NCBI GenBank assembly: GCA_003216415.1
Contig: QCIY01000005.1
Location: forward strand, 1-64,000
Origin: Prochlorococcus sp. AG-402-O16
Lineage (GTDB): Bacteria; Cyanobacteriota; Cyanobacteriia; PCC-6307; Cyanobiaceae
Length of the DNA stretch: 64,000 nt
Reading direction: 5' to 3'
Positions 1 to 6,973 of this stretch are shown in pieces. The notes under the pieces were generated by a model. That model worked only from the letters and a program-made list of their open reading frames with translations. It was not told where the DNA came from and did no database searches. The position numbers were made by a program, and so were the translations under genes. Each line of letters opens with the position of its first letter. Position 1 is the first letter of the stretch.

Positions 1-58
1 AATTTATTTGCGTAATTATTAATTTAATGTTTAAAAAAACATTAAGTATTAATATTTT

Positions 59-211
59 CTAAACTTGATCAGAATCGCAAGTTAATTCACATTGATTAAG
101 ATCAATAGAAGATATTTTCTCCAAAATTCGTAACATATCAATTTCTGAGAGCTCTCCATTGGAGTTCCATTTTAAAGTTGTTTTTCTTTGAGGGGAATTT
201 CTTTTATTCAT
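59..211 (-). CDS. small hypothetical protein (50 aa)
   Basis: Small ORF in the minus frame, not recognised as a named family. It has a Lys/Arg-rich start (MNKRNSPQRK) and an acidic C-terminal half with two cysteines. The start is supported by a strong ribosome-binding site (AAGGAGAG, about 6 bases upstream), which is uncommon in this AT-rich window. Its ATG overlaps the stop of the next small gene upstream by 8 bases, so the two are probably co-transcribed and translationally coupled. No function can be assigned. Confidence 0.55.
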   Translation of the reverse strand: MNKRNSPQRKTTLKWNSNGELSEIDMLRILEKISSIDLNQCELTCDSDQV

Positions 212-362
212 TTTGATTCTCTCCTTTTAAATGAATTTCTAAACATCGAGTAATACATTCTTGATGACCATCCACAATACTGCATTCAGTTATGCATTCA
301 AAATATGAATTAATAGAATCTATTTCTGTATTCTGGTTAGTAGAAACAAATGAATTATTCAT
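204..362 (-). CDS. small cysteine-containing hypothetical protein (52 aa)
   Basis: Small ORF with a polar N-terminus and four cysteines arranged as two C-x3-C pairs (ECITEC and ECITRC, residues 22-40). The pairing suggests a metal site or disulfides, but that is inference. It overlaps the 59-211 ORF by 8 bases in an operon-like ATGAATAA arrangement. I see no clear ribosome-binding site of its own. Not recognised as a named family. Confidence 0.5.
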   Translation of the reverse strand: MNNSFVSTNQNTEIDSINSYFECITECSIVDGHQECITRCLEIHLKGENQNE

Positions 363-570
363 AAATTTAGTAGATTTATTTGGAATAGAGATATAGCACG
401 AAAAAAAGGCTAATAATTTAATTTATTAAGTTAATTTGAAAAAATAAGTATTATTTACTAAATTAATATTTCACCTGTTTAACCTTGAAAAGTTGCTGTA
501 AATATAATTCCGTAAGGTAAAAAAACAACAATTTTAATTATTCAATATTAATTTTTATAGAGTAATCTCT

Positions 571-597
571 AAAAAAAATCAGCATAAAGACTGATTT
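571..597 (-). terminator. probable rho-independent terminator
   Basis: Read on the minus strand, a 7-bp stem (AAATCAG / CTGATTT) with an 8-base loop is followed at once by a run of T. It lies about 210 bases beyond the end of the desaturase gene and could end that transcript. The stem is AT-rich and weak. Confidence 0.4.
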
Positions 598-631
598 ACT
601 TTTCAGTAATTTAGTTAGATGATAAATAAAG

Positions 632-637
632 TATACT
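632..637 (+). promoter_or_regulatory. candidate -10 box
   Basis: TATACT lies 13 bases before the ATG of the small gene at 651. It is a good match to a sigma-70 -10 element, but no convincing -35 box is visible and AT-rich DNA yields chance matches. Confidence 0.3.
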
Positions 638-650
638 TTTAAATTTTTAA

Positions 651-803
651 ATGAAATCAGTAATTAATTGGCTTTCGGAAATGTTAGAGAGTATGGCAAA
701 CGCTTTTATGCATCCTTTGAAAAATGACTTACCTCCATCTATTGGCACTCATGCATATAGCAGTATTCCCATAAAAAGAAAATTCAGAAGAAGTTTTAAT
801 TAG
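651..803 (+). CDS. small hypothetical protein (50 aa)
   Basis: An amphipathic N-terminus (MKSVINWLSEMLESMANAF) is followed by a Pro/Ser-containing middle and a basic tail (KRKFRRSFN). The composition is protein-like and a TATACT box precedes it. It converges on the desaturase gene with only 3 bases between the two stop codons. I do not recognise the family; the strong N-terminal helix could bind a membrane surface or a partner protein. Confidence 0.5.
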   Translation: MKSVINWLSEMLESMANAFMHPLKNDLPPSIGTHAYSSIPIKRKFRRSFN

Positions 804-806
804 GCA

Positions 807-1913
807 TTAACTTATTGGGATTAATTTTTCATTTTTATTATCCCAAATAATATATTTGAAGCAGTTTGAAAAATCGCTTAATTTTAAGAACTTTGATTGA
901 TGAAGCAAATGAATATTTGCTTTATGACATGCTCTTAAGTTGTAATTTGGTATTCTCTCAGAGAGATGATGAATGCTATGGAAGGATATGTCTGCTAAAA
1001 ACCAATTTAGCCAATTAGGTATATCTAAATTGCTACTACCCAAAATCGCGCCATCTACAATATCCCAATTTTTTGTATTTTTAGAATATGCATTTTTGTA
1101 GTTATGTTGGACGAAAAAAACACATATTAAAATTGCGGCAGATAAAGTTAATACTATGGAATAAAATGATAAGAAAAAAGCTAAACCCAGCCAATTGCAC
1201 ATAAAAATCCATCCTATTATTACTATTAGGTTATTTATTATTAATTCAGATAATTCACTAAAATTATCCCCATAATCAGAAAAAGGTGGTTTAATTCTTG
1301 AATTAATAGCTAAAATTGTAGATATTTCTTTGTTTTTTATTTTGATAAAAGTCTCTTCTACTATATCTTTAGTGAAATTAAAAATAATAATAATAAGTCC
1401 TAATCTTGGTTTTAAAACTAAGTAATAAAAGCCACCAGGGAAAAGCATGATCCAATTTCTACTTAGTTTATAAAATATTTTCTCTCTTTTTGTCAGGCAA
1501 TTATAATCTTCAAGACTTAAAACATCTATCGGACCTTTATAAATTTCCCAATTTCCATTATTCCTATGATGAAATGCATGATCAATTGACCATGATTTCT
1601 GGGGAATACCATTTACTAAACCAAGTAAAAATCCAAAAAAGCGGTTTAATTTACGTTTTGTAAAAAGAGAATTATGCCCACAATCATGCATTAATGAGAA
1701 AGTTCTAGAAGAGAATAGCGTTAAAAAACAAATCATTGGTATTAATAAGAAACCTCTTATTAATAATGAAAAGGGATGATTTATTATTTGGTAAACAATT
1801 AACCAGATAGAAATTATTGGGATTATGGTAGAAATAATTTGGTATAAAGCCCTAAAATTATCTCTTTTTAGAAATGGCTTGATTAAAAAATCACTTCTTT
1901 TTACTTTGTGCAT
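807..1913 (-). CDS. fatty acid desaturase family protein
   Basis: Integral-membrane di-iron desaturase of the FA_desaturase superfamily, expected to insert a double bond into membrane acyl chains using reduced ferredoxin. The three histidine boxes are visible: HDCGH at 76-80, HxxHH at 112-116 and HSIHH at 312-316. Hydrophobic spans lie near residues 22-45, 51-70 and 225-270. At 368 aa the length fits acyl-lipid desaturases. Regiospecificity cannot be read from the sequence; carotenoid hydroxylases and ketolases share the same boxes and are an alternative. It stands alone on its strand, flanked by very small genes. Confidence 0.85.
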   Translation of the reverse strand: MHKVKRSDFLIKPFLKRDNFRALYQIISTIIPIISIWLIVYQIINHPFSLLIRGFLLIPMICFLTLFSSRTFSLMHDCGHNSLFTKRKLNRFFGFLLGLVNGIPQKSWSIDHAFHHRNNGNWEIYKGPIDVLSLEDYNCLTKREKIFYKLSRNWIMLFPGGFYYLVLKPRLGLIIIIFNFTKDIVEETFIKIKNKEISTILAINSRIKPPFSDYGDNFSELSELIINNLIVIIGWIFMCNWLGLAFFLSFYSIVLTLSAAILICVFFVQHNYKNAYSKNTKNWDIVDGAILGSSNLDIPNWLNWFLADISFHSIHHLSERIPNYNLRACHKANIHLLHQSKFLKLSDFSNCFKYIIWDNKNEKLIPIS

Positions 1914-1987
1914 ATTTCCCTATTTTTTAATGAAGGAACAAATTTTTAAAAGTACTTATTATTAATTAAAAATTTTTTTATATTCTA

Positions 1988-2143
1988 CTAAAGAATAAAT
2001 TCTTTAGACATAGTTCTCAATTGCTCTAGATTTAATCTCTCTAAGTAATTCCTAAAATCACTAAGATTGTTAGTTGATTCAGAATCTTTACTCTCGTAAA
2101 GAAGGCTATTAGAAATTAATTCAATAAGATGATCTTTATCCAT
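1988..2143 (-). CDS. small acidic hypothetical protein (51 aa)
   Basis: Small ORF coding for a soluble, helical-looking acidic peptide (starts MDKDHLIELI, contains YLERLNLEQL). It follows the 2258-2488 gene on the same strand after about 115 bases. No transmembrane span, cysteine or motif is visible, and the family is not recognised. Confidence 0.5.
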   Translation of the reverse strand: MDKDHLIELISNSLLYESKDSESTNNLSDFRNYLERLNLEQLRTMSKEFIL

Positions 2144-2257
2144 AACTTCTTATAGACCATAATTCTTGTTTAAAAAAATAAGGTCTTGAATTCGAGATCA
2201 TTAAGTCATTTTTAAAAAGGTAATTTTCATAATATTTTGTGATTTAAATTGTTAATC

Positions 2258-2488
2258 TCATAAATTTTTTAAATCTTGTTCTATTTTTTCTAATCTTTCA
2301 TTTAATTCTTTTTGTTCCTTAGTTAAGGCTTTTTTCTTTTCTGAAAGCTCTCTGTTCAAAGGAGAACTGAAATATTTTTGATATGCTACAAAAAAAACTG
2401 CTATTGCTACTGCAATACCAAGAGCACCAATAATTAAAATTGGAGATGAAGGAAAGTCATAAAATGGAATTGACAATGTTTTTCTCAA
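2258..2488 (-). CDS. small membrane protein with C-terminal coiled coil (76 aa)
   Basis: One hydrophobic span (about residues 16-36) is followed by a highly charged Lys/Glu helix (about 46-76) with heptad spacing typical of a coiled coil. This predicts a membrane anchor with a cytoplasmic or lumenal rod that could self-associate. No enzyme motif is present, and the family is not recognised. Confidence 0.65.
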   Translation of the reverse strand: MRKTLSIPFYDFPSSPILIIGALGIAVAIAVFFVAYQKYFSSPLNRELSEKKKALTKEQKELNERLEKIEQDLKNL

Positions 2489-2662
2489 AACTCTACTTTA
2501 GCTATCTATCGCACAAAAAAATGAGTAATAAATACTTATTCTCGAATAAATTTTTTAGGAAATCATTTTATCTATTAAGTAAACCTAAAAATTAAGGTCT
2601 ATCTTTTATTCAATTTATAAGAATGAGTAATTTTACAGCTGCGAAAGTAGGAATAACTCATA

Positions 2663-3025
2663 ATGATTAAGTTAGTAAAAATTTATTTCATGAAGAAAAT
2701 CTTAAATAAGAAATATAATAAAAATGAACCATGGTTCAAATGGTTAACAAGGGAACTTAATTCTTATGAGGTTTTTCAGGATTTCGCAAAAGGTAGAAAT
2801 CCAAAGGATCTTGCAGAGGATTTTATTTTTAATAATAGTAATGCTATTTCAGAGGTTTTTGAGAATTTTGATGAAGAAGATAAAGAAACACTCGATCAGT
2901 TTCTTAAATTAACTGAATGCGAATGGCATGTGTTTAGAATTCTTGAAAAACAATTAACATTAAGAAATAAGATAAAATTTGTAGATTTTAAAAAAATGAA
3001 AAAAATGAAAAAAATGAAAAATTAA
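2663..3025 (+). CDS. conserved small hypothetical protein, paralogue of the gene at 13154
   Basis: A 120-aa soluble acidic protein. Residues about 24-100 resemble the 88-aa product at 13154-13420: both have an aromatic-rich start (W-F-K-W / W-F-C-W-F), a short helix-turn segment with A-E-D/R-F, a D-E-x-D/N-x-x-x-L-x-x-F-x-K-L pattern and an ExxHxxxxL helix. AGGA about 10 bases upstream supports this start; the internal ATG at 2690 is an alternative. The last residues are KKM repeats encoded by a 9-base tandem repeat. Function unknown. Confidence 0.7.
   Translation: MIKLVKIYFMKKILNKKYNKNEPWFKWLTRELNSYEVFQDFAKGRNPKDLAEDFIFNNSNAISEVFENFDEEDKETLDQFLKLTECEWHVFRILEKQLTLRNKIKFVDFKKMKKMKKMKN
2990..3016 (+). 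repeat. three tandem copies of a 9-base unit
   Basis: The unit AAAAAAATG occurs three times without interruption at the 3' end of the 2663-3025 gene and gives a KKM repeat in the protein. Because the unit is a multiple of three, copy-number slippage would lengthen or shorten the tail without shifting frame. Confidence 0.9.
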
Positions 3026-3028
3026 TTA

Positions 3029-3364
3029 CTAAATTAGTTTATTTCTTCCATTACCAGTCTTGCCAAAGCCTAACCAGATGAACCACAAGATCCATCCGAA
3101 AACGGGTATTAAATTTATAAAGATCCATCTCCAATCCTTTCCAAAGTCTTTAATTCTCCTAATATCAATAGTTATTTGAGGAATGATGCAAACTATCCCA
3201 TAAACATTAAAACCAAATGTCTTTAAAAATATTGGAATAGTTAGGAAAGAAATTATTAAATTTGCTAATTGTACAAACCACCAGTCGGATCGTGAAGTGA
3301 ATCCTTTGAAGTCTGTTGCCTTAATCCAAAACTCTTTATATGCATTTAAAAATTCTTTGAGCAT
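3029..3364 (-). CDS. DUF805 family membrane protein
   Basis: A 111-aa integral membrane protein with the DUF805 pattern: an N-terminal Y-x-x-F-W with a following SRSDWWF segment (about 24-30), a central R-R-I-K-D-F-G-K motif (about 69-76) and a C-terminal IPxxGWILWFIWLGF span. Three to four hydrophobic segments are visible. DUF805 proteins are widespread inner-membrane proteins of unknown function. It ends 3 bases from the stop of the convergent 2663-3025 gene. Confidence 0.85.
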   Translation of the reverse strand: MLKEFLNAYKEFWIKATDFKGFTSRSDWWFVQLANLIISFLTIPIFLKTFGFNVYGIVCIIPQITIDIRRIKDFGKDWRWIFINLIPVFGWILWFIWLGFGKTGNGRNKLI

Positions 3365-3422
3365 AAATTAAAATTTTAAGAATGCAATAATAACAATAAT
3401 CTATAAAAATGTTATTTATTAA

Positions 3423-3587
3423 CTAAATAGGGTCAAATAAATTCATATCACTCGGATCTTGTTTTGAGATCTCTTTTTGATTTGGTAATGAGCAGAATCC
3501 GTCTGTGCATATCATCTTTTCTTTTGCAATATTTGCAGTCTCTGAGAATGTATTTTTATTATGGTTATTTGAAGAGTCTTTATGCAT
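3423..3587 (-). CDS. small hypothetical protein with CTDGFC motif (54 aa)
   Basis: Polar, Asn/Ser-rich N-terminus and a central MICTDGFCSLP segment (about residues 26-35) holding the only two cysteines. The spacing C-x4-C and the flanking Gly/Pro suggest a small metal or disulfide turn, but this is inference. No membrane segment. The neighbouring 3667-3762 peptide also contains LPNQK, so the C-terminal halves share a few residues, perhaps by chance. Confidence 0.5.
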   Translation of the reverse strand: MHKDSSNNHNKNTFSETANIAKEKMICTDGFCSLPNQKEISKQDPSDMNLFDPI

Positions 3588-3666
3588 TTATATAGAAAAA
3601 TTAGAGCCAATATTAAATTAATAACTTAATTTATTTTGATAGGCAATAAAATTAATAATTATTTAT

Positions 3667-3762
3667 TTACTTTTTTTGATTTGGTAAGTCTCTCCAAAAT
3701 AGTGCCATTATGTAAATGAATAAAAATATGGAACAAATATAAAGTAAAGAATCTAGATGCAT
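3667..3762 (-). CDS. possible single-span membrane peptide (31 aa)
   Basis: A 31-residue ORF with one hydrophobic span (about residues 5-22) and a short charged tail (WRDLPNQKK). Size and layout resemble low-molecular-weight photosystem or cytochrome subunits, but I recognise no such family. Support is only composition and position in a run of similar small genes. Confidence 0.35.
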   Translation of the reverse strand: MHLDSLLYICSIFLFIYIMALFWRDLPNQKK

Positions 3763-4019
3763 GTTTATTTAAGAAAGTAATTATGAAGAATAAGCCTATT
3801 ACATCAAAAAGAATAACTATTAATTGAGAATTTTTTTAATTTAATAATCTTATAGATTCTAATATTTATTTAAGCTTTTTATGATTTTGCCAAATTTTCA
3901 TTTGGAGAACTATTGTTTATTAGGAACATATATTTAAGTTGATAAAACTGAAAAAGCCAATAGATGAATAGTCCTTATCAAAAAAATCAACTTTTATGAA
4001 TGTTTTTTGAGATATCTGA

Positions 4020-4154
4020 TTAATCCTTATTTATTTCTTTAAGAGCTTTTCTTCCTTCTTTAAGGGTCCTAAGTACAAGCCAGTAGAGGAAGGTAAAAAT
4101 TAAAATTGTAAGAATTATTAGGGAAAAATGGGTTGTATCATAATTGATAACCAT
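4020..4154 (-). CDS. small single-span membrane protein (44 aa)
   Basis: A short N-terminus, one hydrophobic span (about residues 10-28) and a basic amphipathic tail (RTLKEGRKALKEINKD) typical of a small bitopic membrane protein following the positive-inside rule. Not recognised. It belongs to the run of tiny genes between 3.4 and 5.5 kb. Confidence 0.5.
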   Translation of the reverse strand: MVINYDTTHFSLIILTILIFTFLYWLVLRTLKEGRKALKEINKD

Positions 4155-4199
4155 TAACTGAAATTATATGATGTTTTAATTTTACTTTAAATATATGTC

Positions 4200-4379
4200 T
4201 TAATTACTAGATTTTGAATAAGCAGGTATTAGCATACCACCATCTTGATCATCATTATCGTCATCAAAACCGCCTCCAAGAATTAATTCAACTATTACAA
4301 GAACAGCTAATGGATAAAAACACCAAACTATAGCTGTTATAGGGCTTACTGAAGAAGAAGCTGAATACAAATCTGTCAT
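4200..4379 (-). CDS. small membrane protein with Asp-rich DDQDGG tail (59 aa)
   Basis: A Ser-rich start, one hydrophobic span (about residues 14-35), then a glycine turn and an acidic stretch ending in DDQDGGML (about 43-50). The product at 5215 has the same order of elements (membrane span, poly-Asp, DQDGG) although the two lie on opposite strands. The Asp run could bind Ca2+ or Mg2+ or a basic partner; this is inference. Not a named family to my knowledge. Confidence 0.65.
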   Translation of the reverse strand: MTDLYSASSSVSPITAIVWCFYPLAVLVIVELILGGGFDDDNDDQDGGMLIPAYSKSSN

Positions 4380-4662
4380 TTACATATTTTAATCAAAAGA
4401 AAGAACATATGTGGATTTGTTGGCAAGGGTTATTATAGATTTCAATAAATATTCTTTAAAACTTTTTCCTGTCATAAGAATAAATCTTGGGAAAATATTT
4501 ATATTTTTATACCTAAATTATGAATTTGAGTAAATATTTACTTATACCTACTAATAAATTAATAATGACCTAATGAGTCGCTCAATTGTTATTTTTTATA
4601 CTTAACAATAATTGTGCAATTTTGATTCAAAAACTATTATTTATCTTGATTTTATAAATTCT

Positions 4663-4794
4663 ATGTTTTCTTTCACTTTTGATCCCTTGGCTGCGATATT
4701 TGGTATATCAGGAATTGTAGGCTTCTTTTTCTTCGTTTCTGCAGCTAAGGGAACTTCAAGTATTAATACAAAGCCAAAAAAGGAATTAGATTAG
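4663..4794 (+). CDS. small single-span membrane protein (43 aa)
   Basis: From the ATG at 4663 the protein has an N-terminal FSFTFDPLAAIFG segment, one hydrophobic span (about residues 8-28) and a basic Lys-rich tail. The reading frame runs upstream to 4612, but the extension is AT-rich and unlike a protein start. Not recognised. Layout again resembles small thylakoid subunits. Confidence 0.55.
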   Translation: MFSFTFDPLAAIFGISGIVGFFFFVSAAKGTSSINTKPKKELD

Positions 4795-4859
4795 AACCTG
4801 TTCAATCTGAAAATAAATTGATAGTTTAAATCGAGAATTTTTAACGACCTTATTTATTA

Positions 4860-5030
4860 TTACTTATTCCATTGTCTAGAAAGAAATTCAAGAAAATCTT
4901 TTAGGTCTTCTTCAGGACAATTTGTTTGTTTTTGTAAATTAATACAAATTTGCTTAATATTTGCATAGGCTTCTTTTACTGTTTCGTTTTTCTCGATAAC
5001 CTCAAAATATTCTTGATCAGTAAAAGGCAT
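4860..5030 (-). CDS. small acidic helical hypothetical protein (56 aa)
   Basis: A soluble acidic protein with two cysteines (about residues 29 and 38) and a C-terminal amphipathic helix (EEDLKDFLEFLSRQW). The composition and clean start (MPFTDQEYF) look genuine. No known motif; function unknown. Confidence 0.55.
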   Translation of the reverse strand: MPFTDQEYFEVIEKNETVKEAYANIKQICINLQKQTNCPEEDLKDFLEFLSRQWNK

Positions 5031-5214
5031 AATATTAGTTTTCCTTTTGAAAATTATGTATTAACTATATTTTATCTTTATTAACTTAATAATAAAATAA
5101 GTAAAAATTTTTTTTCTTTTTTTTTTTTACAAATAAATGAAATTCTTTCCCCCCGAGAATGTATATTTGTTTACTGTCTTTTTTTTCGTTTATTATAAAA
5201 AAAAATTTAAATTT

Positions 5215-5349
5215 ATGGACGAGCTTTCTGTATTATCAATTTCTTTATCTATAGCTTCTCTTGGAATATTTTTTTTATTTTTTGCGTCAAATGATGATGA
5301 TGACCAAGATGGAGGTAAGTTGATTAAATCAATCCAAAGAATTGATTGA
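5215..5349 (+). CDS. small membrane protein with poly-Asp DDDDQDGG tail (44 aa)
   Basis: From the ATG at 5215 the protein has one hydrophobic span (about residues 6-24) followed by SNDDDDQDGGKLIKS. It shares the span-plus-DDQDGG layout with the 4200-4379 product. The frame also opens at 5137, but the added residues are encoded by T-runs and look non-coding. Function unknown. Confidence 0.65.
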   Translation: MDELSVLSISLSIASLGIFFLFFASNDDDDQDGGKLIKSIQRID

Positions 5350-5351
5350 TT

Positions 5352-5468
5352 TTAAGTAAATAAAAAGTTCAATAAAGATTTATAACCTATAAAGCCTACA
5401 TAAATGCAGCTTAGAAAAATAACATAAACTTCAATTGTCCCAAGTTTTTTTTTCTTTAAAATTTTCAT
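5352..5468 (-). CDS. possible single-span membrane peptide (38 aa)
   Basis: A basic N-terminus (MKILKKKKLG), one hydrophobic span (about residues 12-28) and a short tail. The positive start followed by a span looks like a signal anchor. It converges on the 5215-5349 gene. Not recognised; the Lys run is encoded by poly-A, so it could be a chance ORF. Confidence 0.35.
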   Translation of the reverse strand: MKILKKKKLGTIEVYVIFLSCIYVGFIGYKSLLNFLFT

Positions 5469-5545
5469 TATTCTAAGTATTTATAGAATAAGTTTATTTA
5501 ATGTTGTTTCTATTAACATGAGTATTTATTACATTAACTCCGCGA

Positions 5546-6418
5546 TTAAAGAATTATTAATGTCAAACCAAAAAATAAAAAACAAGTAAAAAATATTGTT
5601 TTTTTGGTAATTTCTCTTTCCTCTTTCTTTGCAAAAAATAGAGAAATTACTGGAGAGGTACTTAATAGAGCCCATCCTATTCCTATAGGAAGTGTTTTAA
5701 ATACAATTTGTTGTAACAATATTCCTATATTGGTTCCAAGAAATATTGAAAGCAAAAATCTATTTTGTTGATTTTTTTCTAAATTTTTAAAGAAAAAATT
5801 AATTTTAAATCTTTTTATAGTGATCAAAAAGATTATTGCACCTAATAATCTAATCTCAGTTGTAAGGAAAGGAGATAAATTACTTTTAAGGAAAACCATC
5901 CTTGAAAAAAGACCTCCTAAAACAGCACATAAAACTGATAAAAAAGGAAATGCATAAATCTTGAAGTTATTTTTTTCTGAAAAAGAGTATTTCCCCTCCT
6001 TAAAATCATTACCTTTTTTGAGAATTATGAAAAGCGAAATCGAGACTATGGTTATCCCAATCCATGATATTGTTGTTAAATTTTCATTAATAAAAATTTC
6101 CCCCGACAAAGCAGCTATTAAAGGAGAAAGAGTTTCTACAGATAGAGTTTTTCTTGTCCCAATTATTTGTAATGACTTTAGGTAAAATGTATCACCTAAA
6201 CCAATACCTATTATTCCACTAATTAATAGGATAATTATGTATTTCAATTCAGTTGCAGAACTGAGATTGATAAAAGCAGGAATAAAAAATAAAAAAGCAA
6301 TTATATTTTTTATTAAATTAATATCTATTGATTTATATATTTGAGTTTGAGACCGCCAAATGAAGCATGCATAAGTCCAAGATGTAGCAGCTCCAAAAGC
6401 AGAAAGGATTCCAATCAA
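5546..6418 (-). CDS. EamA/DMT family transporter
   Basis: A 290-aa protein with about ten hydrophobic segments in two halves, as in the drug/metabolite transporter superfamily (two EamA repeats). Each half has the typical pattern: a first span containing AAxSWxxx (residues 10-15) and a closing pair of spans around GIIGIGLGDTFYLKSL (about 89-104) and, in the second half, GIGWALLSTSPVISL. Substrate cannot be inferred; family members move amino acids, nucleosides or other metabolites across the inner membrane. Confidence 0.8.
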   Translation of the reverse strand: MIGILSAFGAATSWTYACFIWRSQTQIYKSIDINLIKNIIAFLFFIPAFINLSSATELKYIIILLISGIIGIGLGDTFYLKSLQIIGTRKTLSVETLSPLIAALSGEIFINENLTTISWIGITIVSISLFIILKKGNDFKEGKYSFSEKNNFKIYAFPFLSVLCAVLGGLFSRMVFLKSNLSPFLTTEIRLLGAIIFLITIKRFKINFFFKNLEKNQQNRFLLSIFLGTNIGILLQQIVFKTLPIGIGWALLSTSPVISLFFAKKEEREITKKTIFFTCFLFFGLTLIIL

Positions 6419-6440
6419 AACGAATAATTTTTAGAAAATT

Positions 6441-6539
6441 TCATTTTATAAATTGAGTAAATAGTAAAAAAAATACATATATAAGAATCAAGATTCCTGG
6501 TAAGTACTGAATTAGAGATTTTAAATTATTTGTTTTCAT
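6441..6539 (-). CDS. possible single-span membrane peptide (32 aa)
   Basis: A 32-residue ORF, polar start (MKTNNLKS), one strongly hydrophobic span (about residues 12-27), short basic end. It lies between the 6566 gene and the EamA gene on the same strand and could be part of the same transcript. Evidence is composition only. Confidence 0.35.
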   Translation of the reverse strand: MKTNNLKSLIQYLPGILILIYVFFLLFTQFIK

Positions 6540-6565
6540 ATTTACTTAAATATAATTTATTTATT

Positions 6566-6802
6566 TTAAACAGTTTTTTTATTACTAGGGTATAAACTTT
6601 CTAACTTCTTTCTTCTTTGAACTTGTGCATTAATTCTTTCTTCTTTTTCTTTTTTCTTGATCTCATCATTTATCTTGTTTTGTCTATATCCAAACCAAAG
6701 TAGAACCCAAATAAAAGAAGTTATTAAGAGAAGAGACGTATATTGACCAGTCATAGGAAAGCTGGCCTCAGAATATTTAACGTAAGAAAATATTAGACTC
6801 AT
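6566..6802 (-). CDS. small membrane protein with basic coiled-coil tail (78 aa)
   Basis: One hydrophobic span (about residues 21-38, ending in WLLWFGYRQ) and a long Lys/Glu/Arg helix (about 42-68) that looks like a coiled coil. The internal Met at residue 17 (MTGQYTS) is an alternative start and would put the span right at the N-terminus. The architecture repeats that of the 2258-2488 product without clear sequence identity. Function unknown. Confidence 0.65.
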   Translation of the reverse strand: MSLIFSYVKYSEASFPMTGQYTSLLLITSFIWVLLWFGYRQNKINDEIKKKEKEERINAQVQRRKKLESLYPSNKKTV

Positions 6803-6973
6803 TTAATTAAGTTAAAGCATAAAAATAACGACTGCGTTGATTTTTGTAGAAATTTAAAAATTAGTGAATTGTAGCTATTTATTATGTAGTTTTTAAGTTC
6901 TTTATATATTTCTTTTATTGTTTTTGGAATAATTTATCTTTGAAACTCCTTGCTATTATCAGATTGAAGCATA

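Noticed and set aside
24-45. AT-only hairpin TTAATGTTT/AAACATTAA as terminator
   Set aside because: Very low GC stem without a following T-run on either strand; likely chance in AT-rich DNA.
5961-6185. Plus-strand frame inside the EamA transporter gene
   Set aside because: It is a shadow of the transporter, whose repeats and spans are convincing.
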